Assembly: GCA_946482635.1 (NCBI GenBank)
Contig: CAMLSG010000023.1
Location: 1 to 35,804, forward strand
DNA from: an uncultured Duganella sp.
Lineage (GTDB): Bacteria; Pseudomonadota; Gammaproteobacteria; Burkholderiales; Burkholderiaceae
Direction of reading: 5' to 3'
DNA: 35,804 nucleotides
In this document: in pieces, positions 27,785 to 35,498 of the stretch
How the letters are laid out: every line of letters begins with the position of its first letter
How positions within the stretch are numbered: position 1 is the first letter of the stretch
Position numbers and translations under genes: made by a program
The notes under the pieces: generated by a model
Database searches by the model: none
The model's input: only the letters and a program-made list of their open reading frames with translations
What the model was told of the DNA's origin: nothing

Positions 27785-27815
27785 AGCGCCTGAAACGCGT
27801 CAAGCGCGTACCAAG

Positions 27816-27838
27816 AAGGGCCTTCGGGCCCTTTTTTT
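27816..27838 (+). terminator. Intrinsic terminator between the two RND genes
   Basis: AAGGGCC (27816-27822) pairs with GGCCCTT (27827-27833) around a TTCG tetraloop, followed by seven T. It is a strong terminator by sequence, placed between co-directional paralogues, so the second pump gets only read-through or needs its own start. Confidence 0.85.
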
Positions 27839-27865
27839 GAACCAATGAGTTAAGGAAATTGCAAT

Positions 27866-30800
27866 ATGTTCCTCTCCAATTTTAGTGTCCGCCGCCCCGT
27901 CGCGACGATCGTCCTGATCATCGCCATGATGGCCATGGGCTTGCTCGCCTTGTCCAAGCTGCGCGTCAACCGCGAGCCGGACGTTGAACTGCCGATGTTG
28001 TTCATCAACATCCCCTATCCGGGCGCCTCGCCGGAAACCGTGGAACGGGAAGTGGTCAACCGCCTGGAAAAGTCGCTGCAGTCGATTTCCGGCGTGGACG
28101 ACCTGTTCTCCAATTCGGGCGAGAGCATGGCGACTTTCCAGATCCGCTTCAGCTTCAACAAGAACCTGATTGAAGCCTCGGACGAAGTGCGCAATGCCAT
28201 TGCCGCGGTGCGCTACAAGCTGCCGACCGAGATGCGCGAGCCGATGATCCAGCGCGTCGATACCGCGGCCCAGCCCGTGATGCAGCTGGCGCTGTCGTCG
28301 AAGACGCTGTCGCACGCCGCCATTTCTCGCCTGGCGGAGGACAAGCTGGCCGACCGCTTCCGCGCCCTGGACGGGGTGTCGGTGGTGAACGTCAACGGCG
28401 CGCTGCGGCGTGAACTGTCGGTCCTGTTGCGCGCAGAGAAGCTGCGCGAGTACAACGTCTCGGTGGCCGAGGTCACCAGCGCCTTGCAGATGCAGAACAC
28501 CAATGCGCCGGTGGGCAAGGTGCGCGGCACCCTGGAAGAAAAGGCGATCCGGCTGGTGGGCCGCATCGAGCGCCCGTCAGAATTCAAGGACGTGGTGGTC
28601 AAGCGCAATGGCGACCAGCTGGTGCGCCTGGGCCAGGTAGCCCAGATCGAAGACGGCTTTGCCGAAATCAATAACGTCAGCCTGCACAGCGGCAAGCCGA
28701 ACGTGGCCCTGCATGTGATTCGCGCCCGCGACGCGTCCGCCGTGTCGGTGGGCAAAGAGGTGCGCAAGCTGACCGAGGAAATCAACAAGGAACTGGCCGA
28801 CACCGGCACCACGCTGGATATCACCGAAGACGGCGGCAAGGAAGCCCAGGATTCGCTGGACAACGTGATCGACGCGCTGGTATTCGGCGCTGTGCTGACC
28901 ATCTTCGTGGTCTACGCCTTCCTGAACTCCTGGCGCTCCACCCTGATTACCGCGCTGTCGCTGCCAACCTCGGTGGTGGCGGCGTTCATCGCGGTCTGGC
29001 TGTGCGGCTTCACGCTGAACTTCATGACCCTGCTCGGCCTGTCGCTGGCGATCGGCGTGCTGATCGACGACGCCATCGTGGTGCGCGAAAACATCGTGCG
29101 CCATATGCAGAACGGTTCGGACCGCCGCACGGCGGCGCTGGAGGGCACGGCCGAAATCGGCCTGGCCGTGGCCGCGACTACCTTCTCGATCATGGCCGTG
29201 TTCATTCCGGTGGCCTTCATGCCGGGCCTGGCGGGCGAATGGTTCCGTCCATTCGCGCTGACCGTGACCTGCTCGGTGGCGGTGTCGCTGTTCATCTCCT
29301 TCACGCTGGACCCGATGCTGTCGGCCTTCTGGGGCGACCCGCCGGACCACCACAGCGCGCCGAAGCAGGGCCTCGGTAAAGTACTGGACAAGTTCAACCA
29401 CTGGTTCGACCGCCAGGCGTCCCGCTACGGCAAGGTCATTGCCTGGGCCCTTGACCATCGCCGTTCGATGGGCGCGATTGCTTTGGCCAGCTTCGTTGCC
29501 GCGATTGCGCTGCAGGCGACGGTGGGCGGCACCAGCTTCATGCCGAAGCAGGACCACGGCGCCCTGAAAGTCGAGGTGCGCACGCCATCTTCGTCCAGCC
29601 TGGCCTACACGCGCGGCAAGATGGAGAAGGTGTCCGCCATCGCCATGGGCATCAAGGAAGTCAAGTCGACCGAGGTGTACATCAACCAGGCCAGCGGCAA
29701 TATCTGGATCGATATCGGCGAGCGCAGTGAACGCAAACGCGGCGCCGGCGAGATCGGTTCCGAATTGCGCCAGAAGCTGGCCGGCATGGTGGGCGGCGAG
29801 TTCACCGTGATCGACGACTTTGGCGGCGGTGGCGGCGGCAAGGCCGTGCAGATCGACTTCGTCGGCCCGGATTCGCGCAAGCTGATGGAGATCACCAACG
29901 AGTTCATGGCCAAGCTGCGCCAGGTACCGGGGGCGGTGGACGTCGGCCTGTCCGAGCAGGATCCGAAGGATGAGCTGCAGATTGAGCTGAATCGCGGACT
30001 GGCCAATTCGATGGGCATCTCTGCGGGCGATGCCGCCACCTCCCTGCGCGTCGCGTTTGCCGGGGTGGAAGTGGGCGACTGGGTCGACCCGACCGGCGAA
30101 GCGCGCGACGTCGCGGTTCGCCTGCATCCGGACGACCGCCTGAGCCTGGAACACATCGAGCGCCTGCCGATCAAGGTGGCCGGCACCAACCAGATGGTGC
30201 CGCTGGACCAGATCGCCAAGGTCTCGATGGGCAAAGGCCCGGCCGGTATCCGCCACAAGAACGGCATGCGCACCATCGCCGTCACCGCCAACGTGGAAGG
30301 CCGTGCGGCAGGCGAGGTGCTGGCCGACGCCAAGAAGATCGCCAAGGAAATGAATTATCCGCCGGGCTTTGGCCAGGGCGTGGGCGGCGCCAGCAAGAAC
30401 CAGGGCGAAATCTTCTCCGCCATGGGCATCGGCCTGCTGTCCGGCATTGGCCTGATGTACCTGGTGCTGGTAATGCAGTTCGGTTCGTTCACGGCGCCGG
30501 GCGGCGTGATGTTGTCGCTGCCGCTGTCGCTGATTGGCGTCGTGGTGGGCCTGATTGTGACCGGCGGCACCCTCAACCTGATGAGCCTGATCGGCGTCAT
30601 CATGCTGATGGGGCTGGTGGCCAAGAACGCCATCCTGCTGCTGGACGCGGCGCGCAAGCGCGAAGAGGAGGGCGCGAATCGCCACCAGGCCCTGATCGAA
30701 GCGGGACAGATGCGCCTGCGCCCGATCCTGATGACCACCTTCGCCCTGATCGCCGGCATGATGCCGGTCGCGATCGGCATGGGCAATGGCGGCGAGTTCT

Positions 30801-31075
30801 ACCGCCCAATGGCGGTGGCCATCATCGGCGGCACCGTCACCTCGACGCTGCTGACCTTGCTGGTCGTGCCGACCTTCTACGACAGTATCGAGCTCGCCAA
30901 GGAGCGCATGATTGCCAAGTTCCACCGCCGCGATGAGCGCTGGGGCACGGCGCTGGCCTTCATCCTGACGTTCGTGGAAGCGATCCTGGCCCTGGTTTTC
31001 GTGCGCCTGGCATTCCGACTCGTTATGAAGCTGCTCTCGTTTGTAACCAGAAAGCAACAAGGACAGCCCGCCTGA
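27866..31075 (+). CDS. RND efflux permease, second of two tandem paralogues
   Basis: A 1069-residue pump with the same architecture as its upstream neighbour, with Asp401-Asp402 as the proton-relay pair. The ATG at 27866 follows AAGGAAATT. Most of the protein aligns with no gap to the upstream copy, differing mainly in the periplasmic regions (for example an FGGGGGGK loop near residue 651 where the first copy has NNGARK). Two permeases behind one adaptor recall MdtABC, where both form a hetero-trimer, but these two are more alike than MdtB and MdtC. A terminator precedes and another follows the gene, so it may be expressed at a different level. Confidence 0.95.
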   Translation: MFLSNFSVRRPVATIVLIIAMMAMGLLALSKLRVNREPDVELPMLFINIPYPGASPETVEREVVNRLEKSLQSISGVDDLFSNSGESMATFQIRFSFNKNLIEASDEVRNAIAAVRYKLPTEMREPMIQRVDTAAQPVMQLALSSKTLSHAAISRLAEDKLADRFRALDGVSVVNVNGALRRELSVLLRAEKLREYNVSVAEVTSALQMQNTNAPVGKVRGTLEEKAIRLVGRIERPSEFKDVVVKRNGDQLVRLGQVAQIEDGFAEINNVSLHSGKPNVALHVIRARDASAVSVGKEVRKLTEEINKELADTGTTLDITEDGGKEAQDSLDNVIDALVFGAVLTIFVVYAFLNSWRSTLITALSLPTSVVAAFIAVWLCGFTLNFMTLLGLSLAIGVLIDDAIVVRENIVRHMQNGSDRRTAALEGTAEIGLAVAATTFSIMAVFIPVAFMPGLAGEWFRPFALTVTCSVAVSLFISFTLDPMLSAFWGDPPDHHSAPKQGLGKVLDKFNHWFDRQASRYGKVIAWALDHRRSMGAIALASFVAAIALQATVGGTSFMPKQDHGALKVEVRTPSSSSLAYTRGKMEKVSAIAMGIKEVKSTEVYINQASGNIWIDIGERSERKRGAGEIGSELRQKLAGMVGGEFTVIDDFGGGGGGKAVQIDFVGPDSRKLMEITNEFMAKLRQVPGAVDVGLSEQDPKDELQIELNRGLANSMGISAGDAATSLRVAFAGVEVGDWVDPTGEARDVAVRLHPDDRLSLEHIERLPIKVAGTNQMVPLDQIAKVSMGKGPAGIRHKNGMRTIAVTANVEGRAAGEVLADAKKIAKEMNYPPGFGQGVGGASKNQGEIFSAMGIGLLSGIGLMYLVLVMQFGSFTAPGGVMLSLPLSLIGVVVGLIVTGGTLNLMSLIGVIMLMGLVAKNAILLLDAARKREEEGANRHQALIEAGQMRLRPILMTTFALIAGMMPVAIGMGNGGEFYRPMAVAIIGGTVTSTLLTLLVVPTFYDSIELAKERMIAKFHRRDERWGTALAFILTFVEAILALVFVRLAFRLVMKLLSFVTRKQQGQPA

Positions 31076-31089
31076 TTCCCCTATGAAAA

Positions 31090-31112
31090 AGGGCCCTCGG
31101 GCCCTGTTTTCT
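31090..31112 (+). terminator. Intrinsic terminator after the RND operon
   Basis: AGGGCC (31090-31095) pairs with GGCCCT (31100-31105) around CTCG, followed by GTTTTCTT. Its stem closely resembles the terminator between the two pumps, suggesting it was copied with the gene. Confidence 0.75.
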
Positions 31113-31231
31113 TAAACTATTTTCAATTAAAAAGCACCGTCGTACGGTTTTAGTGTAGACTGCGGTGCCCTCGCGCATTTCTTATGACGCAAGGTTAAAC
31201 ATATATCAATAACGAACAGCCGAGACCTACC

Positions 31232-32677
31232 TTGAACCCAAAATACCTCTCCCTGATGGTTGCTGCTGCCCTGTCGGCCGCTGCAATGAACGCAAACGCA
31301 TCCGGTTACCGCTTCGGTTCCCAGTCCGTGTCCGGCCAGGGCACTGCGGACTCCAACACCGCTGAAGCCGCTGATGCTTCCACCATTTTCGCCAATCCAG
31401 CCGGCCTGTCCCGTCTGGAAGGCACCCAATTCTCCGGCGGCATCACCGCCGTGGTACCGCATTCGACCTACGACGACCAGGGCTCGCAGCGTTACAAGGT
31501 CGGCCCTACCGGCGGCCTGGCACACCAGGATGACTACGCCCCGAGCGTGGTGGCAGCGCCTTCGCTGTACATCTCCCATAAGCTGAACGACCAGTGGGCC
31601 GTCGGCTTCGGCACCTTCGTTCCTTACGGCGCGAAGCTGGACTATGACAACAACTGGGCCGGCCGCTATGCCCTGACCAGCATCGACCTGAAGTCGGTGA
31701 CCCTGAACCCATCCGTTTCCTTCAAGCTGGACGAGCGCCACTCCTTCGGCTTCGGTATCGACGCCGAGTTCATGAAGGCCGAACTGGGCCAGGGCGTTGA
31801 CGTGCCAGGTTCCATCATGTTCCTGAGCGCCAACGCTGCCACGAATCCTGAGATTGCTGCACGCCGCACGGCCCTGCTGCAAACGATCGTCGCCAAAGGC
31901 GGCAGCCTGGCCGCGCTGGCAGCCCCGAAAGACGGCCATGCCACCATGGACGGCAAGGATTGGGGCGTAGGCTTCAACCTGGGCTACATGTTCAACCTGT
32001 CCAAGGACACCCGCTTCGGCCTGGCCTATCGTTCCTCGATCCATCACAAGCTGAAGGGCGACGCTGTGTGGGACTTCTCCACCGTGACCACCGACCCGGT
32101 CGTGAACGCGGTTCTGCAAGCTTCCTCGCGCAAGAAGAACTCGGCCGCCCTGGTTGACATCAAGACCCCGGAAACCCTGTCGGCCAACGTGTTCTCGCAG
32201 ATCGACGACAAGCTGGCGCTGATGGCTGACCTGACCTGGTCCCGTCATTCCCGCATGGAAGACCTGCACATCCAGTTCGTCGGCACCGGCGAAGGCGATG
32301 AAGTGATCCGCCAGCAGTGGAAAAACACCATGCGCGCATCGCTGGGCATGAACTACAAGCTGAACGACGCCTGGATGCTGCGCGCCGGTGTGGCAATCGA
32401 CGAGTCCCCAGTGGACAAGGCTTCCCTGCGCCACCCAGCACTGCCTGATTCGGACCGCAAGCAGCTGTCCTTCGGTGCAAACTGGAAGGTTACTCCTAAT
32501 TCGTCGATCGACCTGGCCTACAGCTACCTGAAGTTCGACGACGCGTCGTCCTCCTACCAGAACCTGTGCAGCACCCTGGCTGGTCCTGGCACCTGCACCG
32601 GCAACGGCGAAACCACCATCGGCACCTGGAAGACCCACTTGTCGCTGGTTGGCCTGTCTTACAACTACAAGTTCTAA
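31232..32677 (+). CDS. FadL/OmpP1-type outer membrane transport protein
   Basis: A 481-residue barrel that passes hydrophobic compounds such as long-chain fatty acids through the outer membrane. The signal peptide is MNPKYLSLMVAAALSAAAMN with cleavage near ANA-SG. The mature start SGYRFGSQSVSGQG and the following AEAADASTIFANPAGLSRL are typical of the N-terminal hatch, and the chain ends in Phe. Translation must begin at TTG (31232): an in-frame TAA lies at 31196, no ATG or GTG is between, and the next ATG would destroy the signal peptide. GAGAC about 8 bases upstream is a weak ribosome binding site. It is a single gene between two terminators. The ligand could be fatty acids, hydrocarbons or aromatics. 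Confidence 0.93.
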   Translation: MNPKYLSLMVAAALSAAAMNANASGYRFGSQSVSGQGTADSNTAEAADASTIFANPAGLSRLEGTQFSGGITAVVPHSTYDDQGSQRYKVGPTGGLAHQDDYAPSVVAAPSLYISHKLNDQWAVGFGTFVPYGAKLDYDNNWAGRYALTSIDLKSVTLNPSVSFKLDERHSFGFGIDAEFMKAELGQGVDVPGSIMFLSANAATNPEIAARRTALLQTIVAKGGSLAALAAPKDGHATMDGKDWGVGFNLGYMFNLSKDTRFGLAYRSSIHHKLKGDAVWDFSTVTTDPVVNAVLQASSRKKNSAALVDIKTPETLSANVFSQIDDKLALMADLTWSRHSRMEDLHIQFVGTGEGDEVIRQQWKNTMRASLGMNYKLNDAWMLRAGVAIDESPVDKASLRHPALPDSDRKQLSFGANWKVTPNSSIDLAYSYLKFDDASSSYQNLCSTLAGPGTCTGNGETTIGTWKTHLSLVGLSYNYKF

Positions 32678-32696
32678 TCCTCCCTGGATGAACCGA

Positions 32697-32723
32697 AAAG
32701 CCGGCGCCTGCGCCGGCTTTTTT
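32697..32723. terminator. Bidirectional intrinsic terminator
   Basis: AAAGCCGGCG (32697-32706) pairs with CGCCGGCTTT (32711-32720) around CCTG, with a T-run on the plus side and an A-run before the stem for the minus side. It serves the FadL gene and the convergent oxidoreductase, whose stop codon touches it. Confidence 0.85.
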
Positions 32724-33966
32724 ATTTCGGCACAGTGGGCGGATATGATTGAACCCATTGGCGGTATCGAACATTCCTGATCATGGTGTCCAGCTGCTGC
32801 TGCAACAGCGCGAAGGCAGGCGGCACGTTCGGGTTGGCAGCTCTGCCACGGCTCAGGCGGCGTAACTGGTGCTTCACCATTGCCATATAGGTCACTGAAG
32901 CCAGAACCTTGTTTTTCCATGTGATGGCGCGAAGCCGGGGAGCGCGCGCCTGGTCCGCGCGCCAGGCATTGGGCAGTTGCGGGTCGAGTGCCAGTGCCGT
33001 ACCGATTCCCACCATATCGATGCCGCTGGCCAGCACCTGCTCCAGCACGGCAAAGCGGCGGATGCCACCGGTGACCATGACCGGCATTCTGGCGACCGAC
33101 TGGATGTCCTTCGCAAACTCAAGAAAATAAGCTTCGCGCGCCAGCGTGCGGCCATCGCGCGCTTCGCCTTGCATGGCCGGCGCTTCGTAGCTGCCGCCGG
33201 ACAATTCGATCAAGTCCACGCCGAGCGGATTGAGCATCTCGACGACGCTCCTGGCATCGTCGGTGCTGAAACCGCCGCGCTGGAAATCGGCCGAATTGAG
33301 CTTGACTGCGACCGCGAACTTGCTGCCCACAGCCGCCCGCACGCCTTTGACAATGTCGATCAGCAGGCCGGCGCGGTTTTCGAGCGAACCACCCCAGCTG
33401 TCGTCACGCTTGTTGGTGATGGGGGACAGGAACTGGCTAAGCAGGTAGCCGTGCGCTGCGTGGATTTGTACGCCATTGAAGCCCAATCCCTCGGCCAGTT
33501 GAGCGGCCCTAATAAAGCGCTCCTGTACGCCGGCGATATCGGCTTCCGTCATGGCGCGCGGCGCCGCGAACTGCTTCGAGAAGCTCCCGAGGTCCATCGC
33601 CACCGCGGAGGGCGCGATGGTTGGCTGCCCCAGGGCCGCAGGCATCTGCCGTCCCGGGTGGTTAAGCTGCAGCCAGACATGGGCGCCATGCGCCTGCGCC
33701 GCAGCAGCCCACTCCTGGAAACGGGCGCTGTGCAGCCATGAATCCAGCACGACGCCGCCCGGCCCGGTCATGGCGCGCCGGTCGACCATGACGTTGCCGG
33801 TAATGAGCAGGCCGGCGCCACCTTCGGCCCAGGCGCGGTAAAGGCGGATCAGATGGCCGGAAGGAGCGTGGTCCTTGTCCGCCATGTTTTCTTCCATGGC
33901 AGCTTTGGCAATGCGGTTCGGGATGACCGCCCCATTGGGCAGCGTCAGTGATGCGAAAGGATTCAT
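32722..33966 (-). CDS. NADH:flavin oxidoreductase / Old Yellow Enzyme family
   Basis: A 414-residue FMN enzyme with a TIM-barrel, reducing activated C=C bonds with NAD(P)H. Visible features are LQLNHPGRQ (99-107), HAAHGYLLSQFLSP (169-182) with the substrate-binding His pair, NKRDDSWGGSLENR (185-198), and the FMN phosphate region MVTGGIRR. The C-terminus extends about 50 residues beyond the barrel, as in one bacterial subgroup, and has no iron-sulfur cysteine cluster, so it is not a 2,4-dienoyl-CoA reductase fusion. It is divergent from a MerR regulator with matching operators, which suggests induction by an electrophile, quinone or aldehyde. The native substrate is unknown. Confidence 0.92.
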   Translation of the reverse strand: MNPFASLTLPNGAVIPNRIAKAAMEENMADKDHAPSGHLIRLYRAWAEGGAGLLITGNVMVDRRAMTGPGGVVLDSWLHSARFQEWAAAAQAHGAHVWLQLNHPGRQMPAALGQPTIAPSAVAMDLGSFSKQFAAPRAMTEADIAGVQERFIRAAQLAEGLGFNGVQIHAAHGYLLSQFLSPITNKRDDSWGGSLENRAGLLIDIVKGVRAAVGSKFAVAVKLNSADFQRGGFSTDDARSVVEMLNPLGVDLIELSGGSYEAPAMQGEARDGRTLAREAYFLEFAKDIQSVARMPVMVTGGIRRFAVLEQVLASGIDMVGIGTALALDPQLPNAWRADQARAPRLRAITWKNKVLASVTYMAMVKHQLRRLSRGRAANPNVPPAFALLQQQLDTMIRNVRYRQWVQSYPPTVPK

Positions 33967-33995
33967 CGTGAAGTCCAGTGAGTTGCGATGGCTCC

Positions 33996-34026
33996 ACCTT
34001 AGGATTAAAGTTCACTTGAAGGTCAA
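33996..34026 (-). promoter_or_regulatory. MerR-type promoter of the oxidoreductase gene
   Basis: On the minus strand TTGACC (34021-34026) and TAAGGT (33996-34001) are separated by 19 bp. The spacer carries a near-perfect dyad, CTTCAAGT then ACTTTAAT. The over-long spacer is the hallmark of MerR-family activation by DNA distortion. Confidence 0.75.
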
Positions 34027-34042
34027 GCATTTATTTCGGTTG

Positions 34043-34073
34043 TTGACCTTCAAGTGGACTTTAAGCTTATAGT
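34043..34073 (+). promoter_or_regulatory. MerR-type promoter of the regulator gene
   Basis: TTGACC (34043-34048) and TATAGT (34068-34073) with a 19-bp spacer containing the dyad CTTCAAGT-GG-ACTTTAAG. The first 23 bases match the divergent promoter at about 21 positions, so both are probably bound by the adjacent regulator. Confidence 0.75.
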
Positions 34074-34099
34074 GGTGCCGTGAATAGCAGGTGGACACT

Positions 34100-34522
34100 A
34101 TGAAAATTGGGGAACTGGCCAGGCAAACCGGCCTGGCGGCATCGGCGATCCGCTTCTATGAATCGAAAGGGCTGCTGAAGGTTGGGAGCCGGCAGTCGAA
34201 TGGCTATCGCGAATATCCCGAAGAAGCGGTGACGGTGCTGAAGATCATCAGCGACGCGCAGCATGCCGGCTTCTCGCTCGAGGAAATTGCCCAACTGCTG
34301 CCGGACGAAGCATCGTCGTGGAAGCATGAGGAGTTGCTTGGGGCGTTGAGGAAGAAAATCGCCGACATTGAAGCGCTGGAGTTGCGCCTGGCGCGCAGCA
34401 AATCAGAACTTCAGTCGCTGGTCGAACTGATTGAATCCAAGCCCGCCGATCTTGGCTGCAAGGAGAGTGCAGAACTGGTCATGGCGACGATGGAAGGGCG
34501 CAGGCGCGGGGAGGTTCCATGA
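34100..34522 (+). CDS. MerR family transcriptional regulator
   Basis: A 140-residue regulator with the N-terminal winged helix-turn-helix MKIGELARQTGLAASAIRFY and the wing region NGYREYPEEAV, then a long dimerisation helix (about 77-112). It holds a single Cys (Cys120, in ADLGC), not the multiple cysteines of metal-sensing MerR proteins, so it is more likely to respond to an organic or electrophilic signal. The ATG at 34100 is preceded by AGGTGG; a GTG 9 bases earlier is a less likely start. It is divergent from the oxidoreductase gene and overlaps the next gene by 4 bp. Confidence 0.93.
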   Translation: MKIGELARQTGLAASAIRFYESKGLLKVGSRQSNGYREYPEEAVTVLKIISDAQHAGFSLEEIAQLLPDEASSWKHEELLGALRKKIADIEALELRLARSKSELQSLVELIESKPADLGCKESAELVMATMEGRRRGEVP

Positions 34523-34911
34523 GAACCGAAGACCGGCTGAAGTACCTCAAGGCTTCGCTGATCATCATTGGAGTCATCTTCGTCTTCGCCGTGTATCCGC
34601 TTACCGTTCTCTGGCCGGCTGGCTGGGCGTGGCATCACGGACGGTCCGAATATCTCGAAATGATCATTGCGATCTATGCGACCTTAGGGGTATTCCTTTT
34701 GCTCGCAGCCAGAGACCCGGAGCGGCACCTTAGCCTCATTTCATTCGCGATCTGGTCCAGCATCGTTCATGGCGGAGTCATGGCGGTGCAGGCAATCGGT
34801 AACCCGATACATGCCGGTCACCTGGCCGGTGACGTGCCGGCGCTGTTTATCGTCGCGGCTGTTCTTGCTTGGCTCTGCCCTCGGGCATTCAAGGCACCGT
34901 TCGACTCCTGA
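34519..34911 (+). CDS. Small integral membrane protein, DUF6632-like
   Basis: A 130-residue protein with four hydrophobic helices (about 10-32, 47-63, 72-95, 103-121) and short charged loops, including a RDPERHLSL stretch. It resembles small proteins annotated as DUF6632; that is recalled rather than checked. It overlaps the MerR stop by 4 bp (ATGA), so it is made with the regulator and is probably part of the same response. No catalytic residues are evident. Confidence 0.8.
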   Translation: MRTEDRLKYLKASLIIIGVIFVFAVYPLTVLWPAGWAWHHGRSEYLEMIIAIYATLGVFLLLAARDPERHLSLISFAIWSSIVHGGVMAVQAIGNPIHAGHLAGDVPALFIVAAVLAWLCPRAFKAPFDS

Positions 34912-34912
34912 A

Positions 34913-35239
34913 TTAGCGCTCTGTCGCGCTGGTGTCAAAGTGGAGCATGTGTTCGACATGCACCTTGATCTCGCCATTCAGGCTGGCCAGTTCGGCGCGT
35001 AGCTCGCGCGCCGATTCATCGCCAATGCCTTTTACGGTAATACAGTGATCATAGTGGCCGCCACGACGCGAGATCACCCATTTCTCGATTTGGGCATTTG
35101 AGTTTTTCAGCGTCGTCTCCAACTGTCCGGCCACTGGCTCATTCGTTCCCAACGACAGGTGGAACGTATGGGTCATGCGGAAATGGTTGCGCCATGCGCT
35201 GAGGTCCAGGGAGGAAGCGGGGGAAGAATGAGTTGTCAT
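34913..35239 (-). CDS. Small soluble protein of unknown function, possible ACT-like fold
   Basis: A 108-residue protein with no signal peptide or membrane segment. The ATG at 35239 follows AGGAGA by 6 bases; the frame is open much further upstream but that part has no coding look. It contains alternating strand and helix segments, for example THTFHLSLGTNEP, GHYDHCITVKGIG and KVHVEHMLHFD, compatible with a small ferredoxin-like or ACT domain, with several His residues. Family not recognised. It ends one base from the convergent DUF6632-like gene with no terminator between. Confidence 0.75.
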   Translation of the reverse strand: MTTHSSPASSLDLSAWRNHFRMTHTFHLSLGTNEPVAGQLETTLKNSNAQIEKWVISRRGGHYDHCITVKGIGDESARELRAELASLNGEIKVHVEHMLHFDTSATER

Positions 35240-35498
35240 GGTTTCTCCTGAGAGCTTGGCCCGATTCGGAGCAAACCATGTCGCGCCCGCTTCGTTGCCG
35301 TTAAAAGGCCGCATCGCCGTGATGGCTTCCACCTTGCCCGGGTAGGCAGGTTGGCGTCGGAAAATCCGACTCTTGATGCTAAATAGCTGATAACGGCTTC
35401 GTTGTACAAAATCCGTTATACAGAACTTGCGTTCAATATAGCGGAAAACTTCTAAGGCCGCAACTGGTCGTTGAAATGGTGAGCAAACCGTCAATATT
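35240..35498. other. Intergenic stretch, lower GC, no gene seen
   Basis: 259 bp between the 108-residue gene and the acetyltransferase. It is more AT-rich than the surroundings, consistent with a promoter for the downstream minus-strand gene. A small hairpin GTCGGA-AAA-TCCGAC is present near 35355-35369. No confident promoter hexamer pair or RNA gene was found. Confidence 0.4.

Noticed and set aside
24572..31075. Calling the two pumps mdtB and mdtC
   Set aside because: The two are far more similar to each other than MdtB is to MdtC, and a terminator lies between them, so the name would overstate what is known.
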